Shown here piece by piece: positions 46,145 through 53,477 of a DNA stretch of 53,477 nt (positions are counted from its first letter, which is position 1; each line of letters starts with the position of its first letter). This DNA is from Desulfobacula sp. (GTDB lineage: Bacteria; Desulfobacterota; Desulfobacteria; Desulfobacterales; Desulfobacteraceae): assembly GCF_030611305.1 (NCBI RefSeq), contig NZ_JAUWQB010000015.1:1-53477 (forward strand). Reading direction: 5' to 3'. The position numbers were made by a program, and so were the translations under genes. Below the pieces are notes generated by a model that searched no databases, was not told the origin of the DNA, and saw only the letters and a program-made list of their open reading frames with translations.

Positions 46145-46819
46145 ATGAACATTCTATTTTTTGGGCCAAACGGAAGCGGCAAGGGAACCCAGGGAACTAT
46201 CCTGAAAGATAAATATAATATTGCACATGTTGAATCAGGCGCTATTTTCCGTGAAAACATCAAAGGCGGAACTGAACTGGGCAAAAAAGCAAAAGAATAT
46301 ATTGATAAGGGTGACCTGGTTCCTGATGAAATCACAATTCCAATGGTACTTGACAGAATAAAACAAGATGACTGCAAAAACGGATGGCTTCTGGACGGCT
46401 TCCCCAGAAATAAAGTTCAGGCCCAAAAACTTCATGCATCTTTGGAAGAAGCCGGCATCAAACTCAGTTATGTTATTGAAATGCTTCTTGACAGGCAGAT
46501 TGCAAAAAACAGAATCATGGGCCGCCGCCTTTGCGAAAATAATAACAACCACCCGAATAATATTTTTATTGATGCCATCAAACCGGATGGAGACAAATGC
46601 AGGGTCTGCGGCGGTGCATTAAGCGCACGCGATGATGATCAGGATGAGACTGCCATTGATAAACGCCATTCCATCTATTATGACACAGATACAGGTACGC
46701 TTGCGTCTTCCTATTATTTCAAAGATGTGGCAGCTAAAGATGATGCTGTCAAATACTTCACACTGGCCGGTGAAAAAGCACTTCCGGAAGTAACAGCGGA
46801 GTTGGTTTCCAAACTATAG
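46145..46819 (+). CDS. adk: Adenylate kinase
   Basis: 224 aa. P-loop GPNGSGKGTQG, ESGAIFREN, LLDGFPRNKVQAQ and GRRLCENN. The LID segment is atypical: Asn-rich (ENNNNHPNN) followed by KCRVCGGAL, so three cysteines are available for zinc instead of the usual four in two CxxC pairs. AAGGAG lies before the ATG; a terminator follows. Confidence 0.94.
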   Translation: MNILFFGPNGSGKGTQGTILKDKYNIAHVESGAIFRENIKGGTELGKKAKEYIDKGDLVPDEITIPMVLDRIKQDDCKNGWLLDGFPRNKVQAQKLHASLEEAGIKLSYVIEMLLDRQIAKNRIMGRRLCENNNNHPNNIFIDAIKPDGDKCRVCGGALSARDDDQDETAIDKRHSIYYDTDTGTLASSYYFKDVAAKDDAVKYFTLAGEKALPEVTAELVSKL

Positions 46820-46845
46820 GTCACTTTAATTTAAATTTCGACTTT

Positions 46846-46890
46846 AAAGCCTTTTCTCCTTCAGTTTTAGGTGAAAAGGCTTTATTTTTC
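46846..46890 (+). terminator. adk terminator
   Basis: 11-bp stem AAAGCCTTTTC/GAAAAGGCTTT (46846-46856, 46873-46883) followed by ATTTTTC. Confidence 0.85.
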
Positions 46891-46930
46891 CCTTGCTTTT
46901 AAGGTGTTACTTTGTTACAAAGTTCGGTTA

Positions 46931-46948
46931 TAAATATCTCGATATTTA
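46931..46948. repeat. Perfect palindrome ahead of rpsU
   Basis: TAAATATC-TC-GATATTTA, 28 bases before the rpsU start codon. It could be a regulatory site or a small leader hairpin. Confidence 0.4.
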
Positions 46949-46975
46949 AATACACTATGAAAGGGGCGATGTTTT

Positions 46976-47185
46976 TTGAAGGAAATTACAGTCACGGTTA
47001 TTGATAACGATGTTGAGAGAGCCTTAAGAATATTGAAGAAGAAAATCCAGAACGATGGCCTCTTCAAACGTCTTAAAGTGAAAAAGCATTTTGAGAAACC
47101 ATGTCAGTATAGACGGCGTAAGATGAGAGAAGCAATGAGAAGGCAAAGGATTGCTGCCTCAAGATCACGTAGAAAACCTAGGTAA
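46976..47185 (+). CDS. rpsU: Ribosomal protein S21
   Basis: 69 aa, very basic: ITVTVIDNDVERALRILKKK and KPCQYRRRKMREAMRRQRI are the S21 pattern. The start appears to be TTG at 46976, with GAAAGGGG upstream; a nearby ATG at 46969 is out of frame. Single gene between two terminators. Confidence 0.93.
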   Translation: MKEITVTVIDNDVERALRILKKKIQNDGLFKRLKVKKHFEKPCQYRRRKMREAMRRQRIAASRSRRKPR

Positions 47186-47197
47186 CGATTAAAACTC

Positions 47198-47241
47198 ACC
47201 CGGTATAAATTATTTATTTAATGATTTATACCGGGTTTTTT
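47198..47241 (+). terminator. rpsU terminator
   Basis: Perfect 13-bp stem ACCCGGTATAAAT/ATTTATACCGGGT (47198-47210, 47224-47236) followed by TTTTTA. Confidence 0.88.
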
Positions 47242-47252
47242 ATTTGCAAAAA

Positions 47253-48575
47253 ATGAAAAAAACCGCCTGCCCAAAAACCGCCTATCAAGAATGCCTTGAT
47301 AAAATTTACAAGCTTGGCCGTTTCGGTATTAAGCTTGAGCTTGACACCATATTAAACATCTTAAAATTATTAAACAATCCCCAAAAAAACTATCGCCTGA
47401 TTCACGTGGCCGGCACCAATGGCAAAGGTTCTACTGCCACATATATTGCATCAATCTTACAAAAAGCCGGGTTTAAAACAGGACTTTATACGTCACCGCA
47501 TCTGGTTAAATTTAATGAACGGATCGCAGTTAATGGTGAACAGATTTCAAATAAGCATGTTGTGGATGCCTATCAAGCGGTTCATAGCGTCGACATCGGG
47601 AAAAGAAAAGCCACTTTCTTCGAAATTACTACAGCCATGGGGTTTTATTATTTTTCAAAAAAGAATGTGGACTGGGCCGTTATCGAAACCGGCATGGGCG
47701 GAAGGTTTGATGCCACAAATGTTATCAAGCCCCAGGTGAGTGTTATTACCAACCTGTCCATCGAGCATACGGATTATCTGGGTAATACCATTAAAGATCT
47801 GGCCAAAGAAAAAGGCGGAATTATCAAACAGAACACACCTGTTGTCACCGGTGTATCCCAGCCTTCAGGGCTTTGTGTCATAAAACAGGTTGCAAAAGAA
47901 AAATCATCCGACCTCTTTATTTATAAAAAAGATTTTTCAGCGAGAAAAAATCCAGGGCAGAACAGATATACCTATAATGGGCTGGACAAACGCTTTCATC
48001 ATTTGATCAAACCCTTGCCCGGAGAGCATCAGAAAGAAAACTTAAGCCTTGCACTGGCTGCCTGTGAACTGATTTTCAGGACATCTGAAAAAACTGACAA
48101 CAGATACCATTTAAACGAAACACTGGTCAAAGAAGGGCTTGCTTTAGCCAGATGGCCGGGACGGCTTGAGCACGTCATGGAAAAACCTCTGGTGATCCTT
48201 GACGGGGCACACAATCTTCAGGCTGCCAAGGTTCTCGGAAAGCATCTATCATCAACTCTGAAAGACAGGAAACTGACACTTGTCATTGGCATCCTTGATG
48301 ACAAGCCCTATGAAAAAATGCTTAAAAGCCTTGTTCCCTGTGCTCAAAATATCATTATCACAAAGGCAAAAATCGACAGAAGCCTTGAACCCTCAGTATT
48401 GAAAGAAGCCGCCCAGCGATTTACCCAAAGCCCTGTCACTATTATTGAAGATGTAAAAGAGGCTGTAACCCATGCCATTGACACTTCAAAGGCAGAAGAT
48501 GCGATTTGCATTGCCGGATCACTCTATGTTGCCGGTGAAGCCAAAGAAAAATTGGATAATGACCTTGATCATTAG
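47253..48575 (+). CDS. folC: Folylpolyglutamate/dihydrofolate synthase
   Basis: 440 aa Mur-ligase-like enzyme: VAGTNGKGSTATYIASIL P-loop, TSPHLVKFNERI, ETGMGGRFDATN, and the C-terminal LDGAHN block. It adds glutamate to (dihydro)folate or pteroate. ATG 47253 is chosen over a TTG nine bases earlier. It starts only 12 bases past the rpsU terminator T-run and lacks a clear ribosome site. Confidence 0.93.
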   Translation: MKKTACPKTAYQECLDKIYKLGRFGIKLELDTILNILKLLNNPQKNYRLIHVAGTNGKGSTATYIASILQKAGFKTGLYTSPHLVKFNERIAVNGEQISNKHVVDAYQAVHSVDIGKRKATFFEITTAMGFYYFSKKNVDWAVIETGMGGRFDATNVIKPQVSVITNLSIEHTDYLGNTIKDLAKEKGGIIKQNTPVVTGVSQPSGLCVIKQVAKEKSSDLFIYKKDFSARKNPGQNRYTYNGLDKRFHHLIKPLPGEHQKENLSLALAACELIFRTSEKTDNRYHLNETLVKEGLALARWPGRLEHVMEKPLVILDGAHNLQAAKVLGKHLSSTLKDRKLTLVIGILDDKPYEKMLKSLVPCAQNIIITKAKIDRSLEPSVLKEAAQRFTQSPVTIIEDVKEAVTHAIDTSKAEDAICIAGSLYVAGEAKEKLDNDLDH

Positions 48576-48602
48576 TCAAGGTTTAAGTATTATATGACTT
48601 TC

Positions 48603-48678
48603 GCGCTCGTAGCCCAGGGGATAAGGCGTCAGCCTCCGAAGCTGAAGATCGCTGGTTCGATTCCAGCCGGGCGCACCA
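48603..48678 (+). tRNA. tRNA-Arg (CCG)
   Basis: 76 bases ending in an encoded CCA. Acceptor stem GCGCTCG pairs with CGGGCGC (one T-G pair). Anticodon stem TCAGC/GCTGA encloses CTCCGAA, giving anticodon CCG (48636-48638), which reads CGG. The T-loop GGTTCGATTCC is standard. Confidence 0.95.
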
Positions 48679-48687
48679 GATATACTC

Positions 48688-49935
48688 ATGAATTCATCAC
48701 TTAAAATAGGCCTTATCAGTTACCGGAGCAATCCCCACTGCGGAGGTCAGGGCGTCTATATCCGGCACTTGAGCCATGCCCTTTGTGACCTTGGGCATGA
48801 TGTCGAGGTCATTTCAGGTCCGCCTGATCCCCTATTAAATAACAGACCGGATAACAATGTGACACTTACCATGCTTAAAACACTGGATCTTTATAATCCT
48901 GAAGATCTTTTCAGGACTCCACGCATAGAGGAACTCAAGGACCCCATCAACCTGATTGAATGGCTTGATGTCTCCTTCATGGGCTTTCCTGAACCCCTGA
49001 CTTTTGGGATGCGGGTGAAAAAATACATTAAAGAGACAAAAAAGCAGTATGATATCATCCATGACAACCAGTGCCTGTCTTACGGCATTTTATCCCTGGC
49101 AAAAAAAATGCCGGTCACGGCAACCATTCATCATCCCATGACAGTGGACAGAAGACTTGCGGTTCAAAGTACAAGATCTTTTCTGAAAAAGATCAAGGCG
49201 CTTCGGTGGTATTCGTTTATCGGTATGCAGAAAAGAGTGGCAAAAAAACTGCCCTGTATTATCACTGTTTCCCAAAGTTCCAAAAAAGATATTGCCAGAG
49301 AATTCAATATTCCTGAATCAAAGTTTAAAACCATTCCCATTGGCATTGATACCAATAATTTTTATCCTTTGGACACTGTCAAAAAACAGTCCAATCGCAT
49401 CATTGTCACCACCAGTGCGGACACTCCCTTAAAAGGGCTTTATCATCTTCTTTTTGCAATAAAAGGCATCCTGAAAATACGACCGGTCAAGCTTGTTGTC
49501 ATCGGCAGCCCAAAAAAGAACGGCGGTATTGAAAACCTGGTTAAAAAACTTGAACTTGGACAGCACATCACATTTACCGGCCGAATCGGCCATGAACAAT
49601 TTGTCAGAGAGTATGCCAAGGCCGGCATCGCTGTTGTACCGTCTTTATATGAAGGGTTCGGACTTCCTGTCGGAGAAGCCATGGCCTGTCGAATCCCGGT
49701 GATCTGCACCACAGGCGGTGCATTGCCGGAAGTTGCCGGAAATGCGGCAAAGCTTGTACCGCCGGCAAATGCAAAGGCATTGGAAAAGGCGATTTTAGAA
49801 TTAATGGATGATCCTTCCCAGTGTGAAGCGCTTGCCCAAAAAGGATATGAACGGGTGTTAAAAGAATTCACCTGGGAAAAAACCGCCATCCGGACTGTTG
49901 AAGCTTATAGAGAGATTATCAATGATTACCATTGA
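48688..49935 (+). CDS. GT4-family glycosyltransferase
   Basis: 415 aa GT-B enzyme. N-terminal GGQGVYIRHLSHAL; C-terminal nucleotide-sugar site VVPSLYEGFGLPVGEAMACRIPVI (E-x7-E) and TGRIGHEQFV. It transfers a sugar to a cell-surface glycan or lipid; donor and acceptor unknown. It overlaps the methyltransferase gene that follows, so the two probably act on the same product. Confidence 0.9.
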   Translation: MNSSLKIGLISYRSNPHCGGQGVYIRHLSHALCDLGHDVEVISGPPDPLLNNRPDNNVTLTMLKTLDLYNPEDLFRTPRIEELKDPINLIEWLDVSFMGFPEPLTFGMRVKKYIKETKKQYDIIHDNQCLSYGILSLAKKMPVTATIHHPMTVDRRLAVQSTRSFLKKIKALRWYSFIGMQKRVAKKLPCIITVSQSSKKDIAREFNIPESKFKTIPIGIDTNNFYPLDTVKKQSNRIIVTTSADTPLKGLYHLLFAIKGILKIRPVKLVVIGSPKKNGGIENLVKKLELGQHITFTGRIGHEQFVREYAKAGIAVVPSLYEGFGLPVGEAMACRIPVICTTGGALPEVAGNAAKLVPPANAKALEKAILELMDDPSQCEALAQKGYERVLKEFTWEKTAIRTVEAYREIINDYH

Positions 49936-50632
49936 TTTTAACCAACTTGATATTCTTCCTGAAGACAGAATCCTTGATATCGGATGTGGTGAAGGCCGGC
50001 ATACCATCAAGGCCTGCCAGCAAAACAAAACCCTGTGTGTTGGAGCGGATTTCAGCTTTAAAAATCTTATCGAAACTAAAAAAAAATTAACATTTCACAA
50101 GACCCTCAACGATCTTTGCTGCAAAAGCGTTGATCTATCCTGCATGGATGTGACAACCCTGCCGTTTAAAGACAGCAGCTTTGATAGTGTTATCTGCTCT
50201 GAAGTTTTAGAACATATCCCGGATGATAAAAAGGCCATATCTGAACTTGTCAGAATTTTAAAACTCGGAAAAATTCTTGCTGTCAGTGTGCCTAGATTTT
50301 GGCCGGAGAAAATCTGCTGGCTCTTATCAGATGAGTATTTTAATGCCAACATGGGACATGTCAGGATCTACAAAAAAGCTTCCTTGATCAAGGCCATTGA
50401 ATCCTCCGGAGTAACATATTTTTCCTCCCATTATGCCCACAGCATCCATACCCCGTTCTGGTGGCTCAAGTGCCTTGTCGGGCCCAACAGAACAGATTCA
50501 AAACTTGTAAACCTTTATCACAGGCTTCTGGTTTGGGATTTGATGAAAAAACCGAAATTCACAGCATTTATTGATAAACTGTTCAACCCCATCCTCGGGA
50601 AAAGCCTGGTTCTCTATTTTAAAAAACAATGA
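49922..50632 (+). CDS. SAM-dependent methyltransferase (class I)
   Basis: 236 aa. AdoMet motif I ILDIGCGEGRHT, then VGADFS, and motif IV region DSVICSEVLEHIPDD of the Methyltransf_11/UbiE-like group. ATG 49922 overlaps the glycosyltransferase stop by 14 bases; an in-frame TTG at 49898 is less likely. Substrate unknown. Confidence 0.87.
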   Translation: MITIDFNQLDILPEDRILDIGCGEGRHTIKACQQNKTLCVGADFSFKNLIETKKKLTFHKTLNDLCCKSVDLSCMDVTTLPFKDSSFDSVICSEVLEHIPDDKKAISELVRILKLGKILAVSVPRFWPEKICWLLSDEYFNANMGHVRIYKKASLIKAIESSGVTYFSSHYAHSIHTPFWWLKCLVGPNRTDSKLVNLYHRLLVWDLMKKPKFTAFIDKLFNPILGKSLVLYFKKQ

Positions 50633-50687
50633 AGTCTGATACCTTCATAAAAGAGGATATGCTTTTTAATGATAAAGGACTCCCACA

Positions 50688-51713
50688 ATGAATCGACTAT
50701 TTTTTCTTTTCCTGATTTTTTTTGCCATATCCATGATTCAATCCTGCGCTACACCGAAAAAATCGATAATGAGAAAAGACCCTCTTATCGGAAAAATAAT
50801 TAACACCCAAGAAAACCAAGCCATTAATTTTGAATCCCTGATCAAGGATATCAGCGCCTATGATGTAATCTATCTTTCTGAAAAACATGATAACCCCGAG
50901 CATCACCATATCCAGCAGAGAGTCATCCGCAGTCTAATTGAAAATGGATTGAATCCTACCATTGGATTTGAATTTTTTTCCATGGATAATACCCCTGACC
51001 TGCTCAATTTTGTTGATTCCGGAAAAGTCACCCATTCAAAGAAAATAGAAAAAATCATTGAGGCCGACCTGAGAAAAAAACTGAGGTGGGACACCCACTC
51101 AGACCAAATGTGGCGTTACTATTATGATCTTTTAAGTATGGCAAAAAAAGAAAAACTCCAGGTGGCAGGGATCGATCTTCCGGGCACATTGAAAAAAAGA
51201 ATTACACGGAAAGGAATCAACGGTATCAGTCCTATCGAAAAAGAGCAGGTTTTCTCAACTAAATTGTCTGATGAGGCATACAAAGATTACATGTTTTCCA
51301 TATTCAAAGCAGTTCACTGCGGCATGGGTCATGGAAAAATGCAGTCAAGACTGTATGACACCTGGGTCGCAAGAAATGATGAAATGGCATTATCCGTCAC
51401 CCGGCTGTACAACCATCGCAAAGGACCCATAGTCATTATTATTGGCGGCGGCCATACCGAATATGGACTTGGTGTAATCAACAGGGTTATGGCAATTGAC
51501 AACACGATTAAACAGGTCAACATCGCCTTAAGGGAAATCAGTGTAAACCCATCAGATTCATCGGAATATCTTATGCCGTTGGACCTGGAAGGATTTGAAA
51601 AAGTCCCCCCGGCAGACTATCTTTGGTTTACCCAGAGAGTCTCCTATGCGGACCCTTGTGAAGAATTCAAAAAATCTTTACAAAAAATGAAAAGAAAATC
51701 TGCCAAGGACTAA
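50688..51713 (+). CDS. ChaN-family lipoprotein
   Basis: 341 aa. Signal with lipobox (MIQSC, lipid Cys about 20). The ChaN/Tiki-type domain follows: YLSEKHDNPEHHHIQQRVI, IGFEFFSMDN, IAGIDLP-like VAGIDLPGT and IGGGHTEYGLGV. Members bind heme or act as metal-dependent hydrolases on the outer membrane. ChaN_1 usually has this His-rich first motif. Confidence 0.85.
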   Translation: MNRLFFLFLIFFAISMIQSCATPKKSIMRKDPLIGKIINTQENQAINFESLIKDISAYDVIYLSEKHDNPEHHHIQQRVIRSLIENGLNPTIGFEFFSMDNTPDLLNFVDSGKVTHSKKIEKIIEADLRKKLRWDTHSDQMWRYYYDLLSMAKKEKLQVAGIDLPGTLKKRITRKGINGISPIEKEQVFSTKLSDEAYKDYMFSIFKAVHCGMGHGKMQSRLYDTWVARNDEMALSVTRLYNHRKGPIVIIIGGGHTEYGLGVINRVMAIDNTIKQVNIALREISVNPSDSSEYLMPLDLEGFEKVPPADYLWFTQRVSYADPCEEFKKSLQKMKRKSAKD

Positions 51714-51740
51714 ACTACAAATATTTTCAGACACACCCTT

Positions 51741-52910
51741 CTATATAAGTGCCATCAAGAATTTTGACGCAGGAATCACATGAGCATTGTTTCTTTTATC
51801 GATGTAGTGCTGTTGTTCGTCCATGGTAACCATAAATCTTTGATCAACGTCCAGTCGATCTCCAAAATAGCTCAGGGGTTTGTGCGGACCCGGTTTAAGT
51901 TTGCATTCCACCATGAACCAGGGTGTATTTTTCCAGGTGACAAGGAAATCAACTTCACGACCTTCACGATCCCGCAAATACCTAAGCTCTATTTTCAGGC
52001 CATAGACATAATAATAAAAATCACAAAATTTCAATAGATGTGAGGCCACCATATTTTCAAACCGCGGGCCATCATTTTCAATTTGTGACCAGTCCCATAA
52101 ATAATACTTGGATTCTTTTTTTAGAGCCCGCTCAAGCCTGAAATGATACGGCATCACACGAAAACAATAATAATTGCGACACAGAAGATCCATCCAGTTA
52201 ATTATGGTTTTCGGGCTTGTCTGGACATCTTCTGAAAGAGAAGCAAGAGAGAGAGGAGATGCAACCCTGTCGGGGATGAGCGCTCCCAAAAGTTCAACCT
52301 GGGATAAGAACCTCACCTTTTCAGCATCACGGATGTCTTCTCTGAATATTCTTTCAAACCGTTCATTTTGCCATCGTAAAAGTGTGCGTTCTTCTCCCTC
52401 AAGTAAGGGTTCCGGAAATCCGCCAAACTTAAAAAGTTCCTTGAGGTCTTCGCCTTTTTCAGGAAAAATGAGGGAATGACAAGGCTCTGGTATTCCTGTG
52501 TCAGTCATACACTTCCCGTTAAGTTCTTTCAGAGAGAAAGGATGTAAAACATGGTAATGGTATCTTCCAAGCAGAGAGTCGCCGGATGTCCTGAAAATAT
52601 TGAGTTTGGATGACCCGGTTACAATGATTTTTTCCTCGTTGTTTCTGGTATCCCATATACCTTTTATCAGATTTTTCCACTTGTCATATTTATGGATTTC
52701 ATCAAAGACAAGGTATTCTGTATTCGGCGGCCATTGCTGAGCTGTGATCTGTAATTTATGTTTAGGACTGTCCCAATTCAGGTAGATGTGACTTTTTTTA
52801 GCGATAAAGCAGGCAAGCGTTGTTTTCCCTACCTGTCGGGGTCCGCCTATGAACACCATCTTTTTTTTAAGGTCATCCCTAAGGATGTCTGTTAAATACC
52901 GTGTTTCCAT
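51741..52910 (-). CDS. AAA_14/DUF4143 ATPase
   Basis: 389 aa. Walker A GGPRQVGKTT (about 22-31), Walker B EYLVFDEIHKY, sensor VTGSSKL, then a C-terminal DUF4143 nuclease-like region (EVDFLVTWKNTPWFMVECKL, with an E-V-D...E-x-K pattern). This family is widespread in anaerobes and of unclear function. It is single and lies 127 bases from the CRISPR array; it is not a known Cas protein. Confidence 0.88.
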   Translation of the reverse strand: METRYLTDILRDDLKKKMVFIGGPRQVGKTTLACFIAKKSHIYLNWDSPKHKLQITAQQWPPNTEYLVFDEIHKYDKWKNLIKGIWDTRNNEEKIIVTGSSKLNIFRTSGDSLLGRYHYHVLHPFSLKELNGKCMTDTGIPEPCHSLIFPEKGEDLKELFKFGGFPEPLLEGEERTLLRWQNERFERIFREDIRDAEKVRFLSQVELLGALIPDRVASPLSLASLSEDVQTSPKTIINWMDLLCRNYYCFRVMPYHFRLERALKKESKYYLWDWSQIENDGPRFENMVASHLLKFCDFYYYVYGLKIELRYLRDREGREVDFLVTWKNTPWFMVECKLKPGPHKPLSYFGDRLDVDQRFMVTMDEQQHYIDKRNNAHVIPASKFLMALI

Positions 52911-53037
52911 ATGACAAAAATAACCTTATGGTAAAAATTGTCAATACTTTTTTTCCCTTGGGGTTATTTTTGTCACTATTGGACTAAGGTTTGCTGTTTT
53001 TTATAAATTTTAAATCGAGCGCTATGAAGGGTGTTTA

Positions 53038-53477
53038 GTTTCAATCCTTGTTTTTCTGGATATGGAATTCAGACTGAGCATCGGAAGCGTGGAAACGATT
53101 TGATTTTGAGTTTCAATCCTTGTTTTTCTGGATATGGAATTCAGACCCTGCTTAACTGCGATCTGTCCGGAATATGATTTATGTTTCAATCCTTGTTTTT
53201 CTGGATATGGAATTCAGACCTGACAGTGATACCCAGCAAGATACAGGAGTGCCCAAAGTTTCAATCCTTGTTTTTCTGGATATGGAATTCAGACCCAAGG
53301 AGTGCCCAAATATAATGCGTACATGGTATTTGTTTCAATCCTTGTTTTTCTGGATATGGAATTCAGACATAAATAAGGAGGATGTCATGATCAAAATAAT
53401 GAAGTTTCAATCCTTGTTTTTCTGGATATGGAATTCAGACCCCCTTTACGCATCAGCATATCACCATGAAAATTCAG
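53038..53477. CRISPR. CRISPR array, first six repeats
   Basis: Six identical 37-base repeats (GTTTCAATCCTTG...GGAATTCAGAC) at 53038-53074, 53110-53146, 53183-53219, 53258-53294, 53332-53368 and 53404-53440. Five full spacers are 35, 36, 38, 37 and 35 bases; a sixth is cut by the window end. The repeat holds ATCC/GGAT and TCTG/CAGA pairings. No cas gene is in the window, so type and orientation are open; the A/T-rich stretch 52911-53037 could be a leader. The array continues to the right. Confidence 0.97.

Noticed and set aside
51741-52910. A Cas protein beside the CRISPR array.
   Set aside because: The domains are AAA_14 and DUF4143; nothing matches a Cas family.

Overview
The window looks like a chromosome segment from a marine-type sulfate-reducing Desulfobacterota bacterium, probably Desulfobacteraceae. 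This is inferred from gene content, not from a marker gene. Supporting traits are a separate F0-only ATP synthase operon, a selenocysteine-encoding selD, a membrane-anchored reductive-dehalogenase-like protein, ADP-forming acyl-CoA synthetase, a TRAP importer and a likely aromatic amino acid catabolic operon.

Layout. 1-4689: histidine utilisation genes hutU-hutI behind a HutC-like palindrome, then a transmembrane RdhA-like protein and a small ORF. 4704-6783 (minus): two-subunit ADP-forming acyl-CoA synthetase. 6854-13351: a complete chromosomal integron. The integrase gene intI is on the plus strand, with an attI-type junction upstream of it. Three cassettes are oriented away from intI on the minus strand: a 3.8-kb two-gene Gabija-type defence cassette (gajA-gajB), a DUF4365 nuclease-like cassette and a 104-aa wHTH-like cassette. 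The boundaries can be read to the base, because each cassette's first seven bases (GTTRRRY-type R') are complementary to the R'' box of its own attC. 13358-21070 (plus): metallophosphoesterase, CooT-like, M23 peptidase, LapA-like, mutS, amidase, crotonase and ACT protein. 21147-24252 (minus): zinc-ribbon ParA ATPase, small protein, and the F0 genes atpE, atpB, atpI, atpZ. 24348-27390 (minus): selenoprotein SelD, YfiH, heptose-P adenylyltransferase, nitrilase. 27566-29474 (plus): solitary DNA methyltransferase with a clamp-binding tail, and a response regulator. 29572-38767 (minus): an eight-gene operon encoding a TSG-type MIO aminomutase, class III aminotransferase, Lrp regulator, BKACE, acyl-CoA ligase and TRAP DctP-Q-M. 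39185-46819: PlsC-like, GMC oxidoreductase, hydrolase, pyrG, LolA-like, eno, adk. 46976-52910: rpsU, folC, tRNA-Arg(CCG), glycosyltransferase, methyltransferase, ChaN-like lipoprotein, DUF4143 ATPase. 53038-end: the first six repeats of a CRISPR array.

Two systems stand out. First, the integron carries an entire Gabija operon as one unusually large cassette in first position, where recently acquired cassettes sit. Second, the PAM-aminotransferase-BKACE operon reads as an undescribed anaerobic route: alpha-aromatic amino acid to beta-amino acid (MIO aminomutase), to beta-keto acid (aminotransferase), then acetyl-CoA-dependent cleavage by BKACE to an aroyl-CoA (benzoyl-CoA if the substrate is phenylalanine) plus acetoacetate. 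Gene identities are well supported; the pathway as a whole is inference.
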